NCBI GenBank assembly: GCA_032716605.1 | Contig: CM064501.1 | Location: 24,380,514-24,444,513, forward strand | Length of the DNA stretch: 64,000 nucleotides | Direction: 5' to 3' | From: Paralithodes platypus | Lineage: Eukaryota; Arthropoda; Malacostraca; Decapoda; Lithodidae | Shown here: positions 33,191-43,156 of the stretch, one piece after another | Position numbering within the stretch: the stretch's first letter is position 1 | Layout of the letters: each line of letters begins with the position of its first letter | The notes under the pieces: generated by a model | Told to the model about the DNA's origin: nothing | What the model saw: only the letters and a program-made list of their open reading frames with translations | The model's database searches: none | Made by a program: the position numbers and the translations under genes

Positions 33191-33887
33191 AAACAGACTG
33201 AACGTGCCCTTTATATAGTAAGTATATTGAAACAGACTGAACGTGCCCTTTATATAGTAAGTATATTGAAACAGACTGAACGTGCCCTTTATATAGTAAG
33301 TATATTGAAACAGACTGAACGTGCCCTTTATATAGTAAGTATATTGAAACAGACTGAACGTGCCCTTTATATAGTAAGTATATTGAAACAGACTGAACGT
33401 GCCCTTTATATAGTAAGTATATTGAATCAGACTGAACGTGCCCTTTATATAGAAACAGACTGAACGTGCCCTTTATATAGTAAGTATATTGAAACAGACT
33501 GAACGTGCCCTTTATATAGAAACAGACTGAACGTGCCCTTTATATAGTAAGTATATTAAAACAGACTGAACGTGCCCTTTATATAGTAAGTATATTGAAA
33601 CAGACTGAACGTACCCTTTATATAGTAAGTATATTGAAACAGACTGAACGTGCCCTTTATATAGAAACAGACTGAACGTGCCCTTTATATAGTAAGTATA
33701 TTGAAACAGACTGAACGCGCCCTTTATATAGTAAGTATATTGAAACAGACTGAATGTGCCCTTTATATAGAAACAGACTGAACGTGCCCTTTATATAGTA
33801 AGTATATTGAAACAGACTGAACGTGCCCTTTATATAGTAAGTATATTGAAACAGACTGAACGTGCCCTTTATATAGTAAGTATATTG
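33191..33887 (+). repeat. 39/28-bp minisatellite, 19 units
   Basis: Long unit: GAAACAGACTGAACGTGCC, then CTTTATATAGTAAGTATATT (39 bp). Units 7, 9, 13 and 16 lack the last 11 bases (28 bp). Fifteen long plus four short units give 697 bp, matching the array length. Because 39 is divisible by three, the first units read as a repeating 13-residue peptide, but the frame breaks at the short units. Confidence 0.97.
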
Positions 33888-33981
33888 AAATCTATGAGGA
33901 TTTATTCAACCTACAACATCAACCTCTTTCTTTAGAGTATTTTACTGTTTATAATATTTATAGTTACCGTATCTAAAACCC

Positions 33982-34333
33982 TTAAGGGAAGATGGTTCAT
34001 TCTCCCTCTTAATTAGCCCCATTAGTTTTCAGGTTTTAAGACGTTCGGCCCATTAGTTTGGCGATTTTAAGACTTTTCACCCTTTGATATGTCTACATTA
34101 AGACCTTTCGTGCCATTTATGTGACTATTGTTTTCCTGGCGAGCCACAGCGAGCCTGTAATTTAGGAGGAACCTGCCTTCGGCAGGGACATTTTGCTATA
34201 GAAAAATAATACATATATATATAGAAGGGGGATCTTGAGGATGATTTTAAACTTTGATTTAGGTCTATAGGTAGCAAACTAAAAACATATTAAATAAATA
34301 CATACATTTACCAATAAATAAACCCTTCCCCCA
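33982..34333 (+). mobile_element. MITE family 1, complete copy
   Basis: TTAA at 33,982 with AAGGGAAGATGG; blocks TTAGCCCCATTAGTTTTC, TCGTGCCATTTATGTGAC and CTGGCGAGCCACAGCGAG; right end AAACCCTTCCCCC. This is the most complete plus-strand example. Confidence 0.85.
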
Positions 34334-34337
34334 TAAT

Positions 34338-34551
34338 ACCCTCTGTACCGGCGACGTCTTTTTAATCATACTCTAGGTATATTTAGACGATTTTGTGCAG
34401 CTTAAGAAGGATCTATTGTAGTAGAAAGGATTAAGTGAGATACGTAGTTTGAAGACTGTTAATCGCTGGAAGCCCTTTTTAAGCTGAATACAATCGCCTA
34501 ATAGTAGCCAGAATATAATTAAAAGGACGGCATCGGTACTGCAAGGGTTAA
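34338..34551. mobile_element. MITE family 2 copy adjoining MITE family 1
   Basis: ACCCTCTGTACCGGCGACGTC at the left and CATCGGTACTGCAAGGGTTAA at the right (TTAA 34,548-34,551). Interior matches the family. Confidence 0.75.
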
Positions 34552-34599
34552 TGCAATTCAGTATGCACTCCAGTTAAACGAACGACACTAAAACAATGA

Positions 34600-35095
34600 C
34601 CTGATATAAAACTAACAGTACAGTCCAAGATGTAATGTATGTATGTATGTATATACTATATGAAGCTAACAGTACAATCCACGATGTAATGTATGTATGT
34701 ATGTATATATATATATATATATATATAGACTACAGTAGATCTGAACTGGACATGAAAATGGAATTTTGCAGTAAGGAACCCAATATCGGAGAACGAACCC
34801 CCAAGTTCAAACCTCGAAACGGCGAAATATCACATTTTCACAGTTTCGAGGTTCGAACTTGGGGGTTCGTTCTCCGATTTTGTGTACCTTACTGCAAAGT
34901 TCCATTTTCGTGTCCAGTCCAGATGATATATACTATATGAAACTAACAGTACAGTCCACGATGTAATGTATGCATGTATGTATATACTATATGAAACTAA
35001 CAGTACAGTCCACGATGTAATGTATGCATGTAAGTATAATACTATATTATGAAACTAACAGTACAGTCCACGATGTAATGTATGTATGTATTTAT
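34600..35095 (+). repeat. 54-60-bp tandem repeat interrupted by a hairpin element
   Basis: Five units contain ACTAACAGTACAGTCCACG, ATGTAATGTATGTATGTA and TATACTATATGA. A 190-bp inverted repeat is inserted in the second unit. Confidence 0.85.
34738..34924. mobile_element. 187-bp palindrome (fold-back) with 22-base loop
   Basis: The left arm 34,738-34,820 and right arm 34,842-34,924 are inverted copies about 83 bp long with roughly nine mismatches, around a loop GGCGAAATATCACATTTTC. The inner 35 bp, including GGAGAACGAACCCCCAAGTT, are almost perfect. A transcript would form a long hairpin. It may be a small fold-back transposon. Confidence 0.85.
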
Positions 35096-35300
35096 ATACT
35101 CAGGCACATACCTCATTGCTGACTCGGGACAGAGCCCGAACAGAAACAACATTTATAGTTTCAATTCTTAGGGTACGAGACCACTTTCGCGTTCCCTCGC
35201 GCCTTTCTCTGTCTCGTCTAGTAGGTGAATTTTACAAGGGAAGGAGGATCCCTAGCCACCCGCCCACTGAAGCAAAAGTAGGACTGTTATGCCACGTTGT
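35085..35300 (-). mobile_element. LINE/SINE 3'-end fragment, minus orientation
   Basis: The inverse of 5,450-5,640: TATATACTCAGGCACATAC, a CGGGACAGAG block, GACCACTTTCGCGTTCCCTC and GTAGGTGAATTTTACAAGG all have partners there. Confidence 0.7.
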
Positions 35301-37087
35301 AAACCAACTTGCAATAATATTTGTTTTCATAAGCTCCTTGTTTAGGATAACTTAGAATATAATCCTGCTCGACAGGAACACAACTAGCACTACTAATAAG
35401 GTTTCTAGTTTACTCAACCACTCCCCAAACACAATAAACACACAGAGAAAATATATAATAACTTTTTATTTCTTAATTACTAATTACATCAAGTGAGCGC
35501 ATCCGGATCTTAACTATAAAGTGTTAGTCCCATGGCAATTTAAAGGTGACTAGGAAAGAGTTAACTATGTTTTACTCGATCATGAAATATGGTGTCACTT
35601 ACAAAACATCAAACAGGAAACATATATAATACACAAAACAGAACATAAATTATGGGGACAATATATATGTGTGTTGGTGTACGCAGAGAGGAATGGAAGA
35701 TGAACAAATATATACAACCGAGGTAATCGACTCGGTGGCATAGGGGTAAGCGTGGCTGGGGAAAGAGAAGGTCGCCTGACCAGGTCAGCTATCAAAGGGG
35801 TGCCGCACGGAAGGTATGGTCAAGTTTACTGCAGTCACCTTAAATAAATATCTGATTTAGTGCAACGTTAAATCAGGCGAATATGATAGGAAGTTATGAT
35901 TAACACTGATGATAAGACAATTTAATTTTTAGTTTAACTATAATAAAATACTGGGGAATTATCACTAGCACGATCTATGAAAAATAAATAGAGTCGTAAA
36001 TGAGCTATGATCACAGTGAATGAGGAATTCAGATTCACAAAACGCGTAGTGAATAAATATAGCTGGAACAGTAGCTAATCATACAGCAGGTTCATATATA
36101 TATATTAATAAACCGCTGAAGGTAAATAATTGCACAGAACGAAGTAGTGACTGAATTTAACCAAATAGTAGGCCACTGAATAATATCTTAAAATAAACTA
36201 CACAGAATATGTAGTAAATTATAATAACCCCAATAGAGGCAGATGAAATATAAATTAACTCAAAGACACAGAACGACGTACGGTAGTGACTTGTAACAGC
36301 CGGAATTAAAGGCTGATGATACACGGAGAGGTACGATATGAATTCCTCCACTGGTAATAAAACAGGATAGTGATCATATATCGTGGTGGATCAAATTATT
36401 CACAAGAACTATTATAGATAAGAAATAATGAATATAACTTTAATTAAACTCGACGGAACAGGTTTTTACTTTGAAAATAGAAAGGATTTTTATTAAGAAT
36501 TAATTAATATGAAAATAGATAGAACACTGATTGATTATAAACGAATAAATTATTCTCTCTTCGTACACTTCACTACAAACTTGGACACTCAATACATAAT
36601 GAAACAAAAGTATAAGATTTGCGATTGTTCACAAATTATTACGTATCCTGTTGGGTGTAATTATATCTTAGTTATAAAATATATATAACGTTTAGTATGG
36701 AATTTAAGTCAGTTAAATCCAGGACATTATATATATAATCAACTGGCACACGTGTGGTTTGTTCTCACAATCCGAGAGAGAAAATGGCGTGAGGAGAGCC
36801 CGGAATAGGCCTCTAGGATAACGTTATATTGAACACTAACATATCTTATATACCTTCACAATAATTCCCAAAACTCAAGAAGCACAGAGACACAAATGTT
36901 AAGAGGTGATGAGGAGAAGGTAGGTCCATGAGAGAGGATCTTGTCGACGCTAGACCCTTGGTTCTTTCTTCGGTTTGGCACCAAACGGAACTGCCACTCT
37001 CACACACAACTAGAGAATGTCACTTCTAGTTCCTCTAGCACACTGCCCTTCTCCCTGCAAATATGGGTGTATATTCATCCAATCGCA
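35301..37087. other. Unassigned AT-rich stretch, 1.8 kb
   Basis: I see no coding signal. A short segment at about 35,730-35,755 (GGTGGCATAGGGGTAAGCG) resembles a tRNA A-box, but no matching B-box lies at the right distance, so it is not called as a SINE. Confidence 0.5.
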
Positions 37088-37091
37088 TTAA

Positions 37092-37571
37092 CCCTTAATT
37101 AGCGGCAAGCAACATAAGTCGAGTATAATAAATCTGGACTATCTGGCGGCGCTCGACATAGGTCGTGTGGCAATTTCAGCACGTAATGTTGCTGAGAGAG
37201 AGAGACAAGTGGTGGCAGGAGAGTAGCGAGCGTATGACTGCTCCAGACCACCGCGGCGAACCTACTGACACGAATCCCACCTCCTCCCTCCCTCTCTCAC
37301 TCGCTATATACAGAATTGTATGGGGAAAGTGCCGAATTACATGCTTTTTGCACTCGCGTTGCACGGTTGTTGCAAGAAAACTAGCCATCATAAAAGGATC
37401 GTTATGGTGTCATTGGAAAGCTCTGTTTATGCCCTTTCAGGGATAGATACTTGTTTTACGCTCTGGGTCTTATTTAGGCATGAAAATTATCACGTAAACA
37501 GCCCTATTTTGGGTAAAAACACCCCGCTAGGCGGTACATATAAATAAACCGCCTAGGCCACTCGTAAGGTG
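37092..37571 (+). mobile_element. 480-bp TTAA MITE (family P), copy 3
   Basis: TTAA at 37,088-37,091 and 37,572-37,575; ends CCCTTAATTAGCGGC and (inverted right) CACCTTACGAGTGGCC. The interior is close to copies 1 and 2 over its whole length, including GTGGTGGCAGGAGAGTAGCG and CTATTTTGGGTAAAAACACC. A 93-residue frame (37,165-37,446) is also open in copy 2 but broken in copy 1. Confidence 0.92.
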
Positions 37572-37575
37572 TTAA

Positions 37576-37887
37576 AGCTAGTAGATTATATTGCCTCGTG
37601 TTTACCTACCGATCATATATTTCGGTCAGGTAATATTCAGAGGATAATTTACTTCTTGATTTATTCATTTCGGAATAGTAGGGACATGAGTATTTTGATT
37701 ATAATTAATTATCTTTTAATTATTGTGAAGTTAATAGTTGCCTTAAAAATACAATTGACATAAGAATACATGGATATGGTTATTCTTTATTTCTTAATAT
37801 TAAATTCATAGTTACGGAAGCTTGCATGGTTGTGGGATAATTTATGTTCATTAATTACTCTTTTCCTCTATTCTTCAAGTGGTATTT
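37576..37887. other. Unassigned AT-rich spacer
   Basis: Nothing recognisable. It ends in the T-run that marks the A-rich tail of the minus-strand LINE A. Confidence 0.5.
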
Positions 37888-39563
37888 TTTTTTTTTTTCT
37901 ATGTGAATTAGGGAGACAAAAGGCATAACTGCCTGCAGCGAGTGCCTCCCACATATTTCAAAGAGTGACAGGGCCGAAATCAAGGGACGTTAGAGTTAAA
38001 ATGCCTGGACACACAGAGTTTGAAGCAATTTAAGTCTTAGGAAGAGGGAAAAACTGATTCTGGGAGAGAGTTCCAGAGCTCAGCAGTTGAATAGAAGAAA
38101 GTCTGAGAATAGCGTTTCACTCTTGGGTTGGAGAGTTACACAGAGTAGGGGTGGGACTGTGTTGCAAGGCGGGTACTACGCACCCTATGTAGTGGAGGTG
38201 GTATACACTGGGAAACCTCTGAGGAACATTGATTATTGTAGTAGCCTAGCGATAGAATAGCGAGAAAGATGCAACATTGCGGCGAAGAGAGAGAGATTGC
38301 AGCGAGTTGGTGAGTGGATGGGAGTTAATGATACGAAAGGCTTTCCTTTCTACTATATCTAGGAGTGCGGTGTGAGAGGATCCTCCCCACACATGTGAAC
38401 AATACTCAATACAAGGATGCACTGTGCCCCTGTACAGAGCAAGAAGCTATGCAGGGGTAAATAACCCCTTGAGGCGGTTGAGCACACCCAGCTTCTGGGA
38501 GGCTGCCTTTAGCAAGACTGGTAATATGGTCTTTCCAAGTGAAAGCAGAAGAAAAAGAGACACCGAGAACATTGAGAGAAGATGAAGGGTTGATTTTTGT
38601 ATTGTTGAAGAATAAGGGATAGTCCTCTGGAGGTTCCTGACGGGTAGTAAGATGGATAAATTGAGTTTTGGAAGCATTAAATGCAACAAGGAATTCTCTA
38701 CCCCAATTGGATACAGTAGCTAGATCAGAAGATAAATATTTTATGGCTTCATTACGTTTACTTTTGAAGGACTGCTGGCTGGGGCGTTCTGGAAAACTAA
38801 TTGAGTGGTGTAAGGTAGAGTTGTCTGCATATGAATGGATGGGACTGGATGTACAGTTGAGAAGATTATTTATGAAAATTAGAAAGAAAATAGGAGATAG
38901 GACAGAACCCTGAGGAACACCGGAGTTGATAGGATGAGGAAGTGAGCGATGGTTGTCCACAACCGCAGCTATGGAACGGCCGGAAACGAGATTAGAGACA
39001 AAGGCACATATGGAGGGACAGAAACTGAAGTTTGGAAATTAAAGATTTGTGCCAGACTCTATCGAAGGCCTATGATATGTCTAGTGCAACAGAAAAAGTC
39101 TCACCGAAGTCCCAAAAGGAGGATGACCAAGAGTTAGTAAGATATGAAAGATCACCAGTAGAGCGACCCTTAATTTAAGGAAGCCATACTGGCGATCTGA
39201 GAGCAGTTTATGAGATTAGAAATGCTTAAGAAATTTGGAAGCAAGAATAGTTTCAAAAACTTCAGAGATACAAGAGATGAGAGCAATTGGACGATAGTTG
39301 GAGGGTTGAGAGCGGTTACCCTTCTTTGTGACAGGTTGAATGAGAGCAAACTTCCAGCAAGAAGGAAATACGTTAGAGGAGAGACAGAGACGAAAGAGTT
39401 TGCCTAGGCAGGTGGTCAGCACGGAAGCACCGTTTTTAAGTTCAACAGGAGGAACACCGTCTGGACCGTACGCCTTCTTAGTATTAAGCCCAGAGAGGGT
39501 AGAAAGTACATCTTTAGAAGAGATTAGCATATTAGGCATAAGTAGGTGGAGAGGGAGGAATAG
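37888..39563 (-). pseudogene. LINE family A, 3' part (RT) below a nested CR1
   Basis: Continuing the minus-strand LINE interrupted by CR1: the frame resumes at LLMPNMLISSKDVLSTLSG (39,565) and includes KKAYGPDGVPPVELK, SNYRPIALISCIS, SGVPQGSVLSPIFF and YADN in place of YADD (about 38,830). It then runs through HITSLAK, CIASC and the 3' UTR to 37,888. The TTAA at 38,677 is an empty site for MITE P. Several frame changes; the catalytic Asp to Asn change disables RT. Confidence 0.9.
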
Positions 39564-39813
39564 TACAAAGGAGTACAAAGGAGTACAAAGGAGTACAAAG
39601 GAGTACAAAGGAAATCAAGCAACAACAGATCTAGTGACCCTTCTAGGTTGCTTGTCCTCCAAAACACTGAGGATCAAGTGTCCAAACAGTGGTTTAGAGT
39701 GGGTAAGGGAACATTGGAAGGGGAATTACTGCCCTGGAACTAATGTCCGTGGCAGGATTAGGAAGTTAGTAGGGGACAGATGGGTTAGTAACTGAGGGGG
39801 GGATAAAATAAAG

Positions 39814-42693
39814 TTATTCATTTACAAACGCAGTCAGTCGCGGGTTTGATGCGAGATATTTGTCTAGGCGGAGTTTAAATGAATCAACGGTGATGCAGTC
39901 TATAACGTTTCGGGGAAGCCCATTCCACAAGTTGACAACTCGATTGAAGAAGAAATTCTTAGATTCGTGTGAGTTAAAAGATTTACCAATAATTTTGCAA
40001 CCGTTTCCCCGCGTGTAATTAGATTGGTCGATAGTGAAGTACTTACTACAGTTCATATTGTCGATGCCTTTGATGATTTTGAACACTTGAATTAAGTCAC
40101 CTCTTAATCTGCGCTGGGTTAAAGGAAATAGATTTAATTCTCTAAGACGCTCTTCGTATGGTTTGTTCTTTAGGCTAGGTATCATTTTGGTAACTCTACG
40201 TTGAACTCGTTCTAGCTTGTTTATATCTTTTTGGTAATAAGGGCACCAGGATTGAACGCAGTATTCCAGAAGAGGGCGGACTAATGAATTGTAAAGGGTT
40301 AGGATAACTTCTTTGGATTTATGCTCAAATGACCTGCCTATAAAGCCAATTATTTTGTTTGCCTTCTTAACAACTTCTGAACATTGTTGACTCGGTTTTA
40401 GGTTACTCGATATTGTTACTCCCAGATCGGTTTCTCTGTTTACATTCTTAAGCTGAGTGCCATTCATCGAATAGTTTGCTTTCTCATTTAGGTATCCGAT
40501 ATGTAGTACTTTACATTTATCCGCATTGAAACTCATTTGCCAAATTTGGGCCCAACATGACAATTTATCTAGATTGTGTTGCATATCGTCAACTTGTTCT
40601 TTTGAGAGTACGCTATTTGCAATTTTTGTATCGTCAGCAAATTTTGAGATTGTACAGGTGAGACCCTCATCTATGTCGTTGATGTAAATTAGAAAGAGAA
40701 TTGGTCCTAGTACCGATCCCTGGGGTACCCCGCTACTTACATTGGTCCATTTTGATGCCTTACCGTTTATGACTACTCTTTGCTTTCTGTCGCTGAGCCA
40801 ATTTTCTATCCATTTCAACACACCGTCTTGTATTCCATGCGCTTTTAGTTTTAGCAGTAAACGTTTGTGGGGAACTTTGTCAAAGGCCTTTTGAAAATCA
40901 AGGTATATAATATCTACAGCTTTACTCTCATCGTAGAGGTTGAGGATTTCGTGGAAGAAGTCTAAGAGGTTTGTTAAACAGGAACGTTTTTTACGAAAGC
41001 CGTGTTGAGTATCTTTAAGTATGTTATTTTCCTCTAAGTGATTTACGAGTCTGTCTCGTATGACCGTTTCTAGCATTTTACATACAACTGAGGTTAAGCT
41101 AATTGGACGATAGTTACTGGGTAGGGATTTGCTGCCTTTTTTGAATATCGGTGTTACGTTGGCTAGCTTCCACTGATCGGGCATAGTTCCAGACTGCAAG
41201 GATTTATTGAATAGTAATGTCAGTGGTTTAGAGAGCTCATCCTTAGCTTCCTTTAGAACTCTAGGCGAGATTGTATCAGGTCCAGGCGTTTTATTTACCT
41301 TGAGTTTATCTAAACAATTCAATACTTCTCTCTCTGTAACGGTGATATTGCTTAGAACATCTGAATTATCAATCTGAATCGGCGATGGTGTAGGGATATC
41401 ACTGAGGTCTTCTGTTGTAAAAACTGATGCAAAGAAGGTATTGAGGGCATTACTCATTTGTTCTTCGTCTTTGGTGTATTCTCCATTTTCATCGACTAAC
41501 GGTCCAACAGTTGAAGTAACTACTTTTTTCTTTCTGATATAACTATAGAATTCTTTCGGGTTTGTTTTACTTTGATTCGCAATATGTAACTCTAAGGTCT
41601 TTTTACTTTGCTTAATTAACTTTTTGGCTTTGCGTCGTAGCTCTACAAATTTCAGCCGTTCTTCGTCATTTTGTGAGGATTTTAATCTATCATTAGCAAA
41701 TTTTTTAGCAAGCAGGCAGTTTGAAATATCTTTATTCCACCATTTGGGCTTATTATTATGGCCTGGACGCCGAGTTTTCGATGGTATGCAGTCTTGCACT
41801 GCTTTTAGGTAAGTGGCTTCGAATAACTTCCAAGATGTATTTATGTCGTTATTGTGAATTAAAAAGCTCCAGTCAGTTTCTTTAAACATAGCTCTAAGTT
41901 TATGGAAGTTTGCTTTCTTGAAATTAGGGACTTTTTCGATGCTACTATTTGGTTCGTTACTAGTAAACTTTAAAGTGAAAGTTATCGTACGATGGTCGCT
42001 GTTACTGAATTCATCACCAACATTCAAATTCTCTATTAATTCTTCTTTTGTTGCAAGTACAATGTCAAGAACGTTATTACCACGGGTCGGCGTTCCAACA
42101 AATTGATAAAGCGAACTCTCTTGCAAGTTCGTATACAAGTCATGTCCGGAGTGTGAAGTAAGAGTATCGCCCCACTTGGTCACAGGTAAATTAAAGTCAC
42201 CAAAAATTACGGTATCTTGTGAGTTACTTACATCTGCAATTTGTTCGTAAATTTCTCGGTCAGTTTGCACTGATTGAGCTGGAGGTCTGTATATTAATGC
42301 AAGTATTATTTTGGTACCTTTATTATTCTTTATTAGCACAAAAGATGCGTCGACGTTCACAATTTGAGGTTTTGACAAGAGGGTAGGGTTAAGACTTTCT
42401 TTGATATAAAGTAAAACGCCACCTCCATTTCGATTTATTCGGCTTTTCTCAAACATTACATAACCGGGAAGTGAATACTCTGCTAAAAAGTCTCTATCTT
42501 CTGTATTGAGCCAAGATTCTGTTATGCCAATCACATCATAATTTTCTGTAAACACTAGCTCCTCTAAATCTGAAAATTTATTGCGTATGCTACGAGCGTT
42601 TGCATAGAAAACCTTTAAATTTGTTATTTTAGAACTCACGGAACGCTCTTTAATAATATTTTTGGTTCTTGTCGGATCTACATTTATGTTCAT
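39814..42693 (-). CDS. CR1-like ORF2: AP endonuclease-reverse transcriptase, intact
   Basis: 959 residues without interruption. The N-terminal endonuclease has NARSIRNK (residues 32-39), the catalytic glutamate in ITESWL (E59), LIYRPPAQ (133-140), GDFN (165-168) and SDHR (232-235). The RT follows from about 460: NKTPGPDTISPRVLKEAK, NYRPISLTSVVCKMLE, LDFQKAFDKVPHKR (599-612), SGVPQGSVLGPILF and FADD (685-688; bases 40,630-40,641). The C-terminal tail VVNLWNGLPRNVIDC is typical of CR1. The enzyme nicks target DNA and copies its own RNA by target-primed reverse transcription. All expected catalytic motifs are present and the length is normal. The start chosen is the first Met, 82 bases after the ORF1 stop. 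Whether it is expressed is unknown; the promoter and most of ORF1 are missing. Confidence 0.93.
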   Translation of the reverse strand: MNINVDPTRTKNIIKERSVSSKITNLKVFYANARSIRNKFSDLEELVFTENYDVIGITESWLNTEDRDFLAEYSLPGYVMFEKSRINRNGGGVLLYIKESLNPTLLSKPQIVNVDASFVLIKNNKGTKIILALIYRPPAQSVQTDREIYEQIADVSNSQDTVIFGDFNLPVTKWGDTLTSHSGHDLYTNLQESSLYQFVGTPTRGNNVLDIVLATKEELIENLNVGDEFSNSDHRTITFTLKFTSNEPNSSIEKVPNFKKANFHKLRAMFKETDWSFLIHNNDINTSWKLFEATYLKAVQDCIPSKTRRPGHNNKPKWWNKDISNCLLAKKFANDRLKSSQNDEERLKFVELRRKAKKLIKQSKKTLELHIANQSKTNPKEFYSYIRKKKVVTSTVGPLVDENGEYTKDEEQMSNALNTFFASVFTTEDLSDIPTPSPIQIDNSDVLSNITVTEREVLNCLDKLKVNKTPGPDTISPRVLKEAKDELSKPLTLLFNKSLQSGTMPDQWKLANVTPIFKKGSKSLPSNYRPISLTSVVCKMLETVIRDRLVNHLEENNILKDTQHGFRKKRSCLTNLLDFFHEILNLYDESKAVDIIYLDFQKAFDKVPHKRLLLKLKAHGIQDGVLKWIENWLSDRKQRVVINGKASKWTNVSSGVPQGSVLGPILFLIYINDIDEGLTCTISKFADDTKIANSVLSKEQVDDMQHNLDKLSCWAQIWQMSFNADKCKVLHIGYLNEKANYSMNGTQLKNVNRETDLGVTISSNLKPSQQCSEVVKKANKIIGFIGRSFEHKSKEVILTLYNSLVRPLLEYCVQSWCPYYQKDINKLERVQRRVTKMIPSLKNKPYEERLRELNLFPLTQRRLRGDLIQVFKIIKGIDNMNCSKYFTIDQSNYTRGNGCKIIGKSFNSHESKNFFFNRVVNLWNGLPRNVIDCITVDSFKLRLDKYLASNPRLTAFVNE

Positions 42694-42775
42694 GGCTGTC
42701 CTCGGTCCTCGCTGTCTTCGTTCCTTATCGCTGGTGGTCCTCGGTTGCCTCTGTTTTTTCTTGGCGTTGGATGAT

Positions 42776-43156
42776 TTATGTCACTGCTGCTTCTTCTCGG
42801 ATGGCGTTTTTTGATCCATGGCTGCGGACTGCTTCGTGTAGGAGACGACCCATGCGTGCTGAACCCACAGGGTTTAGATGAGTGCCATCCTTGCGGAACA
42901 GAGTAGGCTGGTTGTAGAAGTTGTCCCAGAGGTTGATGAATTCAACTTCTTCCCTCAGACACAAATGTTTTAGTCGGCTATTTGTGCTGAAAGCCTTGTC
43001 GTAGAATTTGTCAGGTGCGTCGATCTTGGGGAGAATGCCTGAGATGATGATATTCCTTGACTTGTTTTTGTAGTGCTGGATCATCTTGCGATATTTCTCC
43101 ATCAACTCTTCGGATCTGGTGCGCATGACGTCATTTGAACCAGCATGGATGACAAA
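42776..43156 (-). pseudogene. CR1-like ORF1 remnant: SGNH/GDSL esterase domain
   Basis: About 127 residues in frame: VIHAGSNDVM (block III, with the GxND motif), a helical middle, NIIISGILPKID, then KDGTHLNPVGSARMGRLL (block V, DxxH with catalytic Asp and His). Esterase-type ORF1 proteins are known from CR1-clade elements. The N-terminal part with the block I serine is lost by 5' truncation, and the apparent Met upstream (MDDSGAI) belongs to the disrupted LINE A, so this ORF is a chimera at its start. It ends 82 bases before ORF2. Confidence 0.85.

Larger units (their letters stand above)
39564..43156 (-). mobile_element. CR1-like LINE, 3.6 kb, with 5-bp target duplication
   Basis: The element is inserted into LINE family A; the flanking AATAG occurs at 39,559-39,563 and 43,157-43,161, and joining the flanks restores family A reading (DDSGAI then PPSRPS in the 23.8 kb copy). 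The 3' end on the minus strand has four tandem TTTGTACTCC decamers. The 5' end is truncated within ORF1. It contains the ORF1 remnant and intact ORF2 listed separately. Confidence 0.93.

Noticed and set aside
33185..33463. 92-residue ORF made of a repeated 13-residue peptide
   Set aside because: It is the translation of the 39-bp minisatellite; the frame breaks at each 28-bp unit and there is no start context or flanking exon.
35730..35800. Possible tRNA gene or SINE (GGTGGCATAGGGGTAAGCG)
   Set aside because: The A-box is good, but no B-box of the GGTTCNANNCC type lies at a suitable distance and no cloverleaf could be drawn.
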